From: Echinostoma caproni
Lineage: Eukaryota; Platyhelminthes; Trematoda; Plagiorchiida; Echinostomatidae
NCBI GenBank assembly: GCA_900618425.1
Contig: UZAN01039377.1
Coordinates: 236,549 to 288,819 of the forward strand
DNA length: 52,271 nucleotides
Direction: 5' to 3'
How positions within the stretch are numbered: the first letter of the stretch is position 1; the number at the start of each line of letters is the position of its first letter. A model generated the notes under the pieces. It saw only the letters and a list, made by a program, of their open reading frames with translations. It was not told the DNA's origin and ran no database searches. A program made the translations under genes and the position numbers. Shown piece by piece: positions 26,494 through 38,298 of the stretch.

Positions 26494-29400
26494 CTAGTGT
26501 CCGGATTGTTCAGCCACAAAACCGAGAAATTCGTTATAGCTCAGTTGGCCGTCTCCGTTCACGTCATGCTCGTCAATCCATTCATCAATCACAGACGCAC
26601 TGATTCCCGTATCCATTTCTCGAAACATAGCCTTCAATTCCTCCCGTGTAATAGTCCCAGTGCGGTCTTGGTCCAAGGAAAAAAACAGTTGTTTCCATCT
26701 ATTTTGTCAAAAGACAGATTGGGAATTACTGAGTATCACAAGTGATACAAACGACGTCATGTATACAAAAGAATATGAGCTGAACCGTTTCAACCAAGCC
26801 CGCGCAGTGTACTGCAACACGCTCATGTCTATACATCGTGTTCAATTTATGAGCCAATCTTCAATCGGCTAGGGTAACCAGATGTCTGACTTCTATTAAT
26901 CGCACTTAGAACTCACTCTGACAATGGTTCCTGGGTCAAACCAAGTGCTAGTTTGTATTCGTTGAACGTGATATTTCCATCCTTGTTCAAATCCAGTTCC
27001 TCCATTAGGCGCTAGATGAGTGTTTAGGAAAAAAGTGGTCAATCGCGTGTTCAAAGAACAAGAAGGAAGCCAGTGCAGAGAATTTAAACTGAGCCGTCAG
27101 TCGATATTAGTCCAACAGTTGTGAGTTTTTAGGATAAACATTTTGTAAACAATTGAACCGTTTGCGGAAGGTAAATAAAAACAATAATAAATCAGTCAGT
27201 CTTCTTTATCATTACCCTACCAATCTGCAAGATGATTCCTCTTATTCTCTTGATTGACTGTGTAAATTAGTGAACCTACTACGACGAGCTCATAATGTCA
27301 ACATCTAATCATCTTAGAACTTATGTGCAAAGATTGGTTTCCGTGACTGCTTATCTTTACGTGATTTTGGATTAAACAGCCGTCTTCCTTATAAACTAGA
27401 TAAGGAAGCATCCTTAGTGCTAAGGAGAATTAGTACCTAATCCGCTTCTCCACAATCAGAAATGATTTCCATTATCATGCCAATCATAGTAAGCTTCCAA
27501 GCAAAAAATGAATTACTAACTCTAAAAACAATATATGAACAAACCGAACTTGGAAATTCTAGTATTTTCTAGTATAGCTTTCTCGGCAGGGCGATAAAGC
27601 ACAACTGTCATGCAAATGTCGTCAAAATCCAGTCCCACGTCAAACAGTGAATCTTCTAAGACTTACACTTGATTTAAATGCTGATTTCCAACTGTACGTT
27701 TAACCAAATGTGCAAGAGATTTGTGGTAGTAGTAGCTGACTAGCTAATTTATCGAGACAATCCGGATTCGAAAAATCAATTCAGTGTTTCCTAGTTTCAA
27801 ACTTATCTCTCTCTCAATAGCGTATCTAAATAAACCAAGCAACGAAAGTTGCCTTGCATCAGAACTGAGATGGAATCAGTTATTAGTAAATTTGGAATAA
27901 TGCATTCAGTTGTTCACAGGCACCAGGTACTGTTGATGGTCTTGGATGTGGGTTTCACTCCTTGAGAGATGGTTAATTCTTCATTAGTTGAATGCATTTA
28001 TGAGCGATGGAAAGATTTATGATGACCGACAAGAGCACCGGACAGTTGTTGCGTTCTGTTTAGAACTCATCAGTAATGCATACATTTTGTGTCCTTGTCA
28101 GGATTCGAACCGCAAGCTTTCGGGTCGGGACTTCAAACTCTTACGCCTTTCCTTTTTGTACCGGCCACAGAAAATGAAGTGAATACCAAGAGCAAAGCAG
28201 ACAGATTCGAGTTGTGATGATCAAGTTATTTAGGTTACCAATTTACCTCCCCGTGGTATTTGTGTTCGATTCCAAACACCACNTTCCTCTCGATATCCGA
28301 AGGCAGCGCCTAAAGGCTATAGCTCCCAGCCTGAGAAATGTTTGTATATTTGCATATTTAACAATAGGATTTAAAAGGATTCTCATTTTAATCATTGAAT
28401 GGTTCTCGAGTAGGATGATAAGTCTGAACACCCGTAATCACTTTTTAAATATAATGTTTCTGTACCTTACTAGGACCTAGGTTATTGTCACATTTTCTCA
28501 CAAATGTCTCCCAGTCTTGGAGACCAGTCATAGGGCATTGCAAATTATTTTTTCGCTGGGCACTAAACTTTTTTCACATAAAATTCAATTATGTATCTTT
28601 CGTTACAAATTGGAATGAGTGATTTCTCCTTCAATTTTTAGTTTTTATATACCACTTCTTGTGGCACAAGAAATACCGGCTACAACATTCACCGTCTGTC
28701 CGAGATTCATCAAGGGCATCACCGTACGTGACAAAGAAATTAAGAAATTAAGTTAAACACTAGTGTGGTATTTTACAACCTTCTGACACCAAGTACGCAA
28801 AAAATGTAAACAAATCATCCCCAATCCTGTAAAGGCTAAAATGGCAAGCCGAGATACATTTGGTTTTGCATTTTAGTTACAGAGCAGGCGGTCAATAATT
28901 ATCACCCTGATGTGTGCGTAAAAAGGAGTTTGTGGTAGTGATTAGGCTTCAGACTAGTGATTCTCAAACACCCCAACAAGCTATGATTGGACTCTGATGA
29001 AACCGGGATCCGAAGGAGCTTCAATCAAGACCCGAATGTTCAAACACAGAGCCTATCCTCTCGTCCTTTGTAAACCCCAATTGTAATCAGCCATGGGCAT
29101 GATGTAATACTGGCATGGTTATGAAACAGTAAAAACAAGCTTGTTGGTCACTCAGCGCGCTCATCATGTGTTTTATAGTACTATTGTGATTTCACTGCAA
29201 GTACTTTATGGTGACTAAGAGCGGGTGAAATTCGAATACCCATCAGAACCTGATACTGAAATGTTTTTTCTGACGATATTTATAATACTCATAGTAAAAG
29301 ACATTAAATTACTTCTGATCCCAAATTTGTTTAAATAAGAAGTAGGAATCAAATGGAAAGTGTTTTATACGCGTTGAAAATTGATTGCAACAGTAACATA

Positions 29401-29651
29401 TTTATCTTTGGTATATGGCGTACAATTGCGACAGTAGCATTCAGTAAAACAAACTAATAAACTATCACAAGTTACTGCACCCACTGTATGTTTATTAAAT
29501 ACAAATGCGCAATACGCACCTCAATGTTCGCAAGTTTAACTCCCGCGGCAGACAAACCGTTTTCTAATTCTCGGCGCGAAACCACGTTGCTCCCGTCTGT
29601 GTCAAGTGTTTTGAATATGGCCAGAAGTTCTTCTGCACTGACTCGACTCAT
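26494..29651 (-). CDS. Gene A2: calmodulin-like protein with four EF-hands, 143 aa, three exons
   Basis: Minus-strand coding exons are 29651-29520, 27011-26917 and 26698-26494. Introns are GT-AG: 27012-29519 (phase 0, 2.5 kb) and 26699-26916 (phase 2, 218 bases). The product is 143 residues ending in TAG. Loops lie at about residues 17-28 (DTDGSNVVSRRE), 51-62 (DLNKDGNITFNE), 85-96 (DQDRTGTITREE) and 121-132 (DVNGDGQLSYNE). The first loop has Asn where Gly-6 is usual, which may weaken it; the other three are canonical. Exons 2 and 3 align closely with A1 (LALGLTxEPL, then WKQLFFS). No signal peptide or membrane segment is visible, so a cytosolic calcium sensor or buffer is likely. A2 converges on A1 across 13.7 kb of transposon-rich DNA and diverges from B1. 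Intron 1 contains a rearranged SINE-like copy. Confidence 0.92.
27905..28150. mobile_element. SINE-like repeat, family 2, rearranged copy
   Basis: The segment 28008-28147 aligns with 23055-23200 in the same direction. It contains GGATTCGAACC at 28101-28111, the reverse complement of a perfect pol III B box. The adjoining 27912-27965 matches 23214-23270 but in the opposite direction. The copy therefore lies in pieces inside intron 1 of gene A2. Confidence 0.55.
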
Positions 29652-29699
29652 CTTGACTTAAATGGGATAAACCGATAACTGGTGTTTTGCTGATGGAAT

Positions 29700-29701
29700 C
29701 T
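29700..29701 (-). promoter_or_regulatory. 3' splice acceptor upstream of the A2 start codon
   Basis: On the minus strand a strong pyrimidine tract (TTTTTTTTGTTTGTTAG) ends 48 bases before the ATG of A2. It would serve a 5'-UTR intron or spliced-leader trans-splicing. Confidence 0.5.
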
Positions 29702-32447
29702 AACAAACAAAAAAAATAGTTTCAGTAACGTTTGCTCTGCAAGAAGTGGACAATGTAAACATGCAAACTGTTCATTATAACGGTCGCATTTTATGCAGCC
29801 CAAGTGATAATGTCAATTTAACTACTGAACAACATTAAAAGAACGAAATTAAGCGCAAGAAAAGAGTATCATCCAAGCTCTATCCTGAATCGGTTCTGCT
29901 GCACTGTGAACATCTGAATGTGTTGAACGTTCTCTTTTATGGCACAAGGAGTCACAGACAGAACAATAGTTAGTATTTTTACAGATCGTGCTCTTTGAGG
30001 GTTTATCTGTGGACTCGTGCAGAAAATCCGAAGCCATACCACCAAAAATTTAACAGTAGCACATCAAGCTCCGGGTTAAATGAGTGGAGTTTCTCACCGG
30101 AAGCCTACCATTCGAACCCCGGTGCACGCGAAATAAGCATGCATAACCGTTGAGTTTCATCATTATAGTTCCAACAGTTCGATACCCTATACCATTTCAC
30201 TACTCTCAATTTCCGCATGTCTAAACTGAGACGTTCCTCCCACAGATCCAATTTGGTTTTCTGATTATAAAAACTGGCAGAGTTGATGACAGTATGCAAA
30301 TGTTAATCTTTTGTTTGTTTTATGATTTTCATTCATTCATTTTAGAATGAAACCCACATTCTAGGTAAACATAAATTCACGAAGAAATGATTAGATCGGA
30401 ATTGAGTGTCTCACTAATTACAACTTATTTCAAACAGTGTCAATCACCGACTTCATTCTGTTGGTTCTACTGACCACTGGACATCATCAATTGGTATGAG
30501 ATCAGAAGTGATCTAAATCACTGATACCCACGTGTTATCGCAAATGTCACAGCACTCGAACAGGAGACAAAGATGGAAAACGTGTCATGTACTTTTTTAC
30601 ATAATTTTGTAAATAGTAATTAATTTTCTCATTGCTATTACCTACTGACATGACAACATCAATTTTAGTACAATACGTTATGTTGGAATATTATGGCTTA
30701 GAGAGAGATGTTCCATAAAGATGTCACTAACTCACCGTATCCGACCGTGTGTATCACCTTTATCTGGCTTCGATTAGGTTGCAACACTCTAACTCCCACA
30801 CACTGAACGTACATTAAATCGTTATTTTGCGCGTATGAATACGATGGAATATCACGTGGTATCAGGAGAGAGAAACAGCTCAATGATGCCTAGGAACCGG
30901 TCTTTATCATTGGATTTAGATCGATAGACACACATAAGTGGCGCCATCACAATGATCACAAGAGGCTCACACAACACATTTTTTCTTTGCTGCTGTTAGT
31001 CTTAGTCGTTGCAAGAACAGTATTTTGAAAAAAAATAAGATCAGATTTTCTTATGGATAGCAAACGTTGAAATGTCTGTTTGGCAATGATATTTGATCTA
31101 CCACCCTAATTAATTTTTCAGCGCTTTTCTTGCGACGTTCTCACCCTATGACTTGTCTTACATCTCCTGATGATGAAGAAAATTTGGAACCATGCATCTC
31201 ATTACATAGTGAGATGTCTGGTAAACTATTGACTCAGCATGTATTCACTAGATCTTCAGTCTCTTAAGCTCAACTTGCAAAAGTCATGACTGGCATACAA
31301 CTTGTCATTTGATACTGACTCCAAACAACTTAAGAACTGTTTAATCCCGCATTCCTTTGGACCCACACTTTTGATCTCTTTCTGATTTATAAATCGAATG
31401 TGTGCAAACTTTTTGACTATAAGCATCCACTTCTAAACAAACATGCTTTAGCGTTTGAGTTCCAAGGAAGGTTGAATGTTCTACAAGGATATCTTCAAAC
31501 CCGGAAACAGTAGATATTATCTTTGTTCTTTCGAATTTATTAACTTTTGAAATATATTATCTCCACCCTATGGTATTTTATCTGAGTTATATAAATTGTG
31601 ATACAATGGCTAAAAAGGAAGAGTCACTAAGAACAAGTCTTTATCATTACATTGTTTTCAAATCAAAATGTTCGCTGTCGGTCTGATGGGACGATATAAT
31701 TCGAATCGTTGGCAAGATATTTTAACTTGAATCTCCATCCGACAAGCGTACTTTTCGTGACACTATCGTGATTCTCGAAAGCCAATATAACGATGGCTTC
31801 CAACTCTGCGGCGAAACTCCCGGATCAGTGTGTCTCGTTAACCTGCCCCACAGTATGTGATATCTCGTGTTTTCTATTCGTCAGACCAAAGATATTAGTT
31901 ACGTAACTACTTTCCAATGGTCAGTCGTCTCCTGTTGAACTGGAAACGCTGTCACTAAGATGAAAGTTTTGTTTACCACGAATAGTCTTGTGGAAGAAAT
32001 TTAAAGTACCAATGCGTCAAACGAAAGATCTATGCCTCAGTCAGATGAGAATTCGCATTGCTGTTAGAATCTGCTGATGATATTCTTCTGTGAGCACCGA
32101 GAGGTTCAAACACAACCACTCTTCCCTAAATTGCTGTGTGGCAGATCAAGAACGTAGTATATCACAGACGCAGAAATCGGTTATCCAATTTTTTTGTAGA
32201 TGTATAAGCCGATGACATATTGGCTTTTCGGTATTTGCCCTTGCCCAGAAGCAAAGAAGGGGCTGTTATAAGATAGTCGCAAAAAGAAAACCAAATTGTA
32301 TAGTCTCGAGCCATTTAAATACAAATGTAATCTGGTTTGACGTCTAAAGCCCAGAAGATGTGTTTGTTAGAGACACTGGAGCATTATCAGAAATAGTATA
32401 ACGATAGGAATATTTTACCCATCTTCGAAAATGAGCCAGTAGTCAAC
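29702..32447. other. Intergenic between A2 and B1, nothing firm
   Basis: This is the left part of the divergent A2/B1 spacer. I see no supported gene. Parts of 31100-32400 look like old, much-mutated coding sequence but resist identification. Confidence 0.35.
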
Positions 32448-32616
32448 GTATTCAAGAAGGAACTATTCGGAAAGATTCCGCTCAAGAGGGACTCAAAGAT
32501 AGTTTAGTTCAGTCACTGCAAGGGGCTGTAAATTCTACATTCCCTTCATCCAAACTAAGATTGGTGCGTTCTACTGCTAATACGAAAGCAACTGAAATAC
32601 AAACTTCTGAAACTTA
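32448..32616 (+). mobile_element. Possible Penelope-like linker fragment
   Basis: The frame KKELFGKIPLKRDS shifts once into DSLVQSLQGAVNSTFPSSK and LRLVRST. The pattern resembles the segment between reverse transcriptase and endonuclease in Penelope-like elements (a LPFKGD-like start, then AV..TF..A.L). No GIY-YIG core follows. The call is weak and rests on motif spacing only. Confidence 0.3.
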
Positions 32617-33719
32617 ACTAGAACTAAATTGACTCCAGACTTATTCTGTGGTAGATTTTTGAATATATGTTGTTCTCCTACAACTGGTGATGTATTTACC
32701 ATCGACCATGGCACCAACACTTATCTGTAGATTCTCAGATAATTTAAATAAAAACCCATTATGGATCAGTACTACAGGATTTGTTAATTACATGCTCCTT
32801 GCTTTATTATCGTCTTCTAGAAGTCCTAGATCATTTTAGCGTGCTCGAGGTTGAAAAGAATAATAAAGCAGATAAAATGAATACTGCTTTGCCTGATGGT
32901 TGGCTAAGTATGAATTCAACGCAGATATTATAAAGCCTAACCGAGCACACAGTTTGATATTGATTGAATATAAATATCAATAATCAGATTAACTCGGAAA
33001 CCACAAATGCAATTTAAAATACAAATCCGGTAAAAGGGTTATGCAATGGATCTCCGTACGGTTTTTATTTTTAATCAGATAACAGTAAACATCTCATCTT
33101 CCCTCGAATTTTATTCTTATCTCCGATAATTGGTCTCCATATCTCTGACTCTGCCAACCACTTACCAGCCGCAGATCACGTCATATCCCCCATTAGTGCA
33201 TCTGCGAATTGGGTAAAGCAAAAAGTATATTATGCTTTTTAGTATTATTATTATTACTATTATCACTATTATTGTGATACTCAGTACTTTGTGCTTTTTA
33301 AAGCCAAAATAATTTCGTGGTGATTTGAGTAGCGATCAACTTGCATCACTATTCAATGCCAGTATACCAGTGGCTTTGCTCTATGGTAAACAGCATAATG
33401 GTATGGTGAATCATGGGGCATAATTGGAAACTTTTCATTCCGTTAATGATTGAAGTTTCACTTTGATCCTGTTTGATTTGACGATAAAACCTCACCCTTA
33501 CCCTTTTTACCATGACGCGGAGCTTCATTGATAGACCTTCCCCGAAATGCAAAAGAATAGATACTTTCACAACGTTTGATTTATGTCAAACAAAAGAATA
33601 TAACACGCATATCCGCATCACACTGAAGCAACGTATCACGTGCAACATAAAATCATTGCGTCTTACATTCAGTTCACTTAGATAATTTCGATATGACCAT
33701 TCGTTTCTAGGTACCAGTG
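32617..33719. other. Intergenic upstream of B1, with an (ATT)n run
   Basis: No gene seen. A degenerate ATT microsatellite lies at 33243-33273. Confidence 0.45.
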
Positions 33720-33728
33720 TATATAAAT
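33720..33728 (+). promoter_or_regulatory. TATA box of B1
   Basis: TATATAAAT lies 65 bases before the B1 start codon. It would place transcription start near 33750 and leave a 5' UTR of about 35 bases. No other EF-hand gene here shows such a clear TATA box. Confidence 0.45.
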
Positions 33729-33784
33729 GCGAACAGCAAAAAGGCTTTCATATCCATGATAGGGTTTCAATATTGCTTTTCGGT

Positions 33785-33925
33785 ATGAGTGGATACTCTG
33801 ATGAAAAGCGCAAAGAGTTGTTAAAGCGTTTTCATCAGATTGATCGAAATGGAGATGGCGTACTGTCTGTAGATGAAGTTCGGCGCGTCGTTCAGATTTC
33901 CGGGTTAAAGGAATCCGCTGTTCAG
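33785..33925 (+). CDS. B1: first exon of a type B EF-hand gene, rest apparently lost
   Basis: This exon encodes 47 residues starting MSGYSDEK, with one canonical EF-hand loop at residues 20-31 (DRNGDGVLSVDE). It ends in a proper phase 0 donor (CAG|GTAGGT). By my count 27 of 46 aligned residues match exon 1 of gene B2, including FHQIDRN, DGVLS and SGL. No usable second or third exon is found on the plus strand before gene A3 begins at 35148 or in the introns and spacer beyond it. Read without splicing, the frame adds VGDL and stops at 33940, giving a 51-residue, single-EF-hand protein. B1 may be a truncated duplicate, a pseudogene, or a short expressed gene. The intact loop, donor and TATA box argue that the loss is recent or that the piece is still used. 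Confidence 0.6.
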
Positions 33926-35147
33926 GTAGGTGACTTGTAGACATGTTGCTTGTCATGAGAACCCTACAATGTGTGAGGTATATAGTGACGAACATCCCAT
34001 TTCAACTGCCTTTTTCATTGCGAATGAATTTTGTGTGGGGTGAACAGATTAATAAACTTTTCTTATTGACATAGCATTTCATTCCACAGATATGAAATAG
34101 CTAGTGCTATATTCCTCTTGGGGTGTTAGAATATGATCCGTCAAAAAGGCTATGCTAAACGTTGCCAGAATATGGTGAAATGCATTGGTGTTGCAACAAG
34201 AAACCACAAAACTACCTGTATTATTACTGTTATCTCCACTTCTTCTGAACTGGTACATAAAAGCACTAACTGATACCAGTAAATTAATCGATTTCCTTCA
34301 TTTTTGTACTACTCAATGACCCTGATCACTTTGAACTGTTCCGAGCGTTTGACAAGAAACTTTGACGCCTCCTGTGGACACGAATTCGGTTCATCAGGAA
34401 AAGATCAACTTTACAAATGTTACTGTTCCATGCAGTCGCTTCGACAAGTCAGTTTCATCAGAAAGTTCTTTTCCTTAGCCTTTTGGTAGCTCCAGGTATA
34501 AAATAGCTTTGTGTTCAATTGAACATTTTATTAAAGTTATAGCTTATCCTAATGTGTGTTTACACACTATTTAAACTGATTTACACGCCTCGAAGTGATT
34601 ACTTCCGAATATTTATATTCCGAACATTTTTCAGCCTAATTACGTAAAATCTTCAGTGAGAATCCGGGTAGAATGCACAGTTTTATCTCATTAAAGTTAC
34701 GGGGTCCGTTTACAGGTGAATTTTTCTGTGCTTTTTTATAACGAACCGTGACAAAAGGCAATTAAGCGACAGCTTTCTTGGTAATTTATCGTTAGAAAGC
34801 TAAACACCAAGTTTGAAGTAATAACCAACAACAAAAGTAACAACATTCAGTCTCCTAGCGACGGTTATCTCCCTCCAACTAAACAGTGAGTTTCGTCAGT
34901 TGACAAATTGAGAAATAAATTTCGTGAAAAAATATAAAAGAAAAACTTTACTTATTGCCCACACTTCCTCATTAACTGTTGTTTCAAAAAAACAGCCCTG
35001 GCATTTCCACTAATGGACCATCATGCTCCCTTTCCTGTAAATCAAAAAGGCCATTTCCAGAAAGCGACCTGCTGTGGATTATTTGGCTTCATTAGGCAGT
35101 CCCTTCATTTTTACATGAATCTCATGATTTGATTAACTGCAATAGTA
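33926..35147. other. Spacer between B1 and A3, with a possible relic exon
   Basis: The only point of note is a possible decayed type B exon 2 at 34333-34400. No exon 3 counterpart was found. Confidence 0.35.
34333..34400 (+). pseudogene. Possible relic of B1 exon 2
   Basis: The sequence encodes ELFRAFDKK and, after a one-base frameshift near 34360, continues as FDASCGHEF. In B2 the matching exon starts DFMRMFDLNGD and has QEY at the EF-hand end. The expected AG acceptor before it reads TT, so it could not be spliced. The match is short and may be chance. Confidence 0.22.
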
Positions 35148-36481
35148 TCACATATTTTCCGCAACAAAACCAAGAAAATCCTCGCAGCTGAAAACCCCAT
35201 CTCCGTTTGTATCATGCTCTTCCATCCATAGTTCCAACACGGAAGTGCTTGAGCTGAGACCAAGATCACCCATCATAGCTCGCAGTTCCGACGCATTAAT
35301 TGTACCCGAACGATCCACATCAAGGTTGGCGAAGATTCTGCGCCATCTGCTTGCGAAACATTGCGCGTGTGAGTGGTATGAGTGGATAGGGGAGAAAAAC
35401 AGAACTGAGAATTCCAAGTTCTCGCTTCAAGGACTGAGTAAATCGTGTAAACATGGATTTCGGGATGATTGAATAATTCACTGGTTAGCCCAAAGAAGCT
35501 TATAATTATCTGTTTGGAAAATTGGAATTTGTAAGAAATAAAACACCGGAAAATGCATGCTGAAACAAATTTTTTTATGCGCGTTTTGTGTGTGTGCCTG
35601 CCTGTAACCAATTCACAAATCTATATTTAGTTCCCGAGTATTGTGAATCGGGTTTAGCTGAATAACATTAAAATGGGTTAGATTTGAATATGTTATCAGG
35701 TTTATTCAATACAGTTTGCCGTGACACGCAACCTACCGAATATAATCTGTTAATACGTTTCAGCTCCCTAAATTAGCCATAAACTAACAACAATTCATAG
35801 CTGAAAACACAATAAATTCCAGGATTCTACATTTTATTTGGGTGTAAGTAAACAGACGCGTTAGAATAAATGCTTGAAATTTTAAACCTACGACTTCACA
35901 ATTGACCGCAAAGCCTGAGCGATTATCCGCGTGCTACGATCAAAACGCTGAAGTCTTGATCCGGAAAGCCAAAGACAATTTTAACTTTCATTCTAAACTA
36001 AACTTCTGTTTCATCCCAAAGTATATGTGTTATCGAATCGAAAAAAACCTTTTAGTCGGTTCATCACTTCATTTGGTAAATTGCATTTGGGAAAAGTCAA
36101 TCGTTTTTCCATATATAAATATTCAGTATAAAACGAAAAAATCTTCCGCGATTCGTTTGTAGAGAAAACGAAACTTCTTCCACAATAGTGAAATGGGTAA
36201 AATAAATCTTAGAGCTTACATTAGGGAGTCTAGAGCACCCGATATCACAAGTCTGATGTCAATTGTGCCTGGTGCCTCTGAACGATCGAATGGGCTAATC
36301 CAAGCTTGCTGCTCTAATAAACGTCGTTGCATTAGTTTCGAAATATTTAAAGTATTTCACTACCCCCAGTGCGTGTTATGTAGTACTTTTAGGAAATTTG
36401 GTCGCAGCACGTAGGACGCACTTACTGTCGGTTTTCGTTTCATATAATTACCTATAGTCTAGCTACTGGCGTCAGGCAAGT

Positions 36482-36530
<49 letters not shown>

Positions 36531-38298
36531 CCACAGTAATGGCAACAAATAAAGATTATTTTATTTTCCTCATAGCGTATTCAAATTTGGTCTTCACACT
36601 TCTGGTCAAGCTGAATCTTTTCACGATTAAGGATTACATTTGTCATTGAAACGTTTTGATCAGCACCAAATGTCCGCTGATCCGTAAGGTTTTCATACAT
36701 AGTCTCTCTCTAGGCGGAGTTTAGCATGTTAATCGAAATGCTGAAATATTGAGTATTCGTTTGCCCTGAAAGGTGAAATAAAGCTTAACTTGATAAAAGT
36801 GAATGGTTCCTATTACACTGATATGTGACAGTGGAACATAAAGTGCATACATCTGTAAGACAGAGACTTTTTGAATAAGACAAACGGAGGCTTGTACGAC
36901 GTTTGATGGTAGAATCATGACTCACTCGGACAAAGGTGTATCTGTCAGACCCAGAGCTAATTCATATTCGTTCCAAGTAACGGTTCCGTTGTTATTGATG
37001 TCCACATCTCGCATCAGTTGCTGAAACACAGAGCAGCACCAGGCGAGAGGTATGAGTATCGTATTCGTGGAAGAAGTGTTTATAACACCTAAACTGTAGC
37101 GTCATTGAAAAGTTTGAGCACTGTAGAAATCCTAATTTCTGATCTACGGGGAAAACAAATGAAGGCATACGGATAACGTACTGCTTTTTAAATGATTTGA
37201 AATACTAAGTCAGAAGGAGGTAAGTGATTGAACATTTCAAATCACCAAATTACCTAAAGTTTATCAATTTGATAAATGGACAGCCATGCACTTGGACAGT
37301 ATCAGACTCGAGTTTCGCTCCTTTAAGACCTCATCAGTATTTTTATCCATCAATCCATCTCAAGATTTGAACTCTAGACGGAAGGTGTTAGCGTTAACAG
37401 TGTACTAACCAGTTCCCACAGGAGCTAACCACAACTATCAGAAGTGTTTGAAAAACATTGTGTACCTAGTTAACTGCTACAACAATGAGCTAAGTTAACT
37501 CAAATCAGTTAAACAAAAAAGCTCATTTAAATATATCTTTCCCTGTGCGTGAAATCTAAAGTTTTCTCTCCTTAAATCAATAGACTTTTTTATCAAGATG
37601 ATCCGCACCTAGAAATATATATATATATATTATATCCGTTAACAAGTATTCTACTCGTGTTTACAAGTCTTTGAAATTTCTCAGCACCGTGCGGTGTCAG
37701 TGAATTTAGACACACATCATTCCTGCTTTTCTCACTTTTAAGTTCTAATCTTGCCATTTTTCCATAAAAAATAGACTAGGAGTCCTTCACGGGAAATCAT
37801 AAGGAGCCCGTAATTATTCCACACTGAGTTGTTTTGACGAGTAATTAACGCTAAAAGACATATCTTGGCGCTCTGGTAGCTGAAGTGATCCCCAAAACGG
37901 TATATTTTGATCTGTAGACCTCGTGATTTGTGTTTGAACGGAATGCATCAGAGTCACGTACAACAGCAATTAAATTCGTTTCAATTCCTAACGGAACACG
38001 TGAACTCATATGGATTTCAGAAAATGAAATAAATCTCGTGTGTGATCTGAATTCGTATTTCACTATCGTAATGAATTACGAACGTAAGGTTTGAAGTAAC
38101 ATGTCACAAACGCGGTTGACTCACAATAGATCTCATTTTGTTTCCATCTGGGTAGATACTTACGTTTACTGTTTTCTGGCTCAAGCCACTATCAGACAGA
38201 GATTTTTCCAAAGCTTCCCGTGAAACACATTCCTCATTATTTTGATCCAACTGATGAAATATCTGCGTCATCTCCGCTGTGGTTAACGTTTTTCGCAT
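35148..38298 (-). CDS. Gene A3: diverged calmodulin-like protein with EF-hands, 142 aa, three exons
   Basis: Minus-strand coding exons are 38298-38164, 37020-36926 and 35346-35148. Introns are GT-AG: 37021-38163 (phase 0) and 35347-36925 (phase 2). The product is 142 residues ending in TGA. Loop 1 (residues 18-29, DQNNEECVSREA) has lost Gly-6 and ends in Ala instead of Glu, so it probably no longer binds calcium. Loop 2 (52-63, DINNNGTVTWNE) and loop 3 (86-97, DVDRSGTINASE) are canonical. Loop 4 (122-133, DTNGDGVFSCED) ends in Asp, which usually lowers calcium preference. Other marks match A1 and A2: ELALGLTDTPLSE across the second junction, WRRIF at exon 3, EDFLGFVAE near the end. It is the most diverged type A copy. 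It is expected to be cytosolic with altered calcium response. It pairs divergently with B2. Confidence 0.9.
36485..36528. repeat. (AT)22 microsatellite in intron 2 of A3
   Basis: Twenty-two perfect AT units, 44 bases. Confidence 0.95.
37285..37435 (-). mobile_element. SINE-like repeat, related to family 2
   Basis: On the minus strand an A-box-like TGGTTAGTACAC is followed by the B-box-like GAGTTCAAATCTT. The shared core ACTGATGAGGTCTTAAAGGA comes next, then ACTGTCCAAGTGC. The core matches the family 2 copies. It lies in intron 1 of gene A3. Confidence 0.5.
37615..37635. repeat. (AT)n microsatellite in intron 1 of A3
   Basis: Eight perfect AT units followed by TATAT. Confidence 0.9.

Noticed and set aside
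32160..32280. A GADDI/ADDI-like string that looked like a reverse transcriptase motif
   Set aside because: It follows a stop codon, and no other RT motif lies in the right place on either side.
33678..33995. 105-codon minus-strand frame over B1
   Set aside because: It is the shadow of the B1 exon, whose plus-strand frame has the EF-hand loop and a proper donor.
35273..35611. 112-codon minus-strand frame over A3 exon 3
   Set aside because: Another frame of the same exon; the EF-hand frame with spliced neighbours is the real one.
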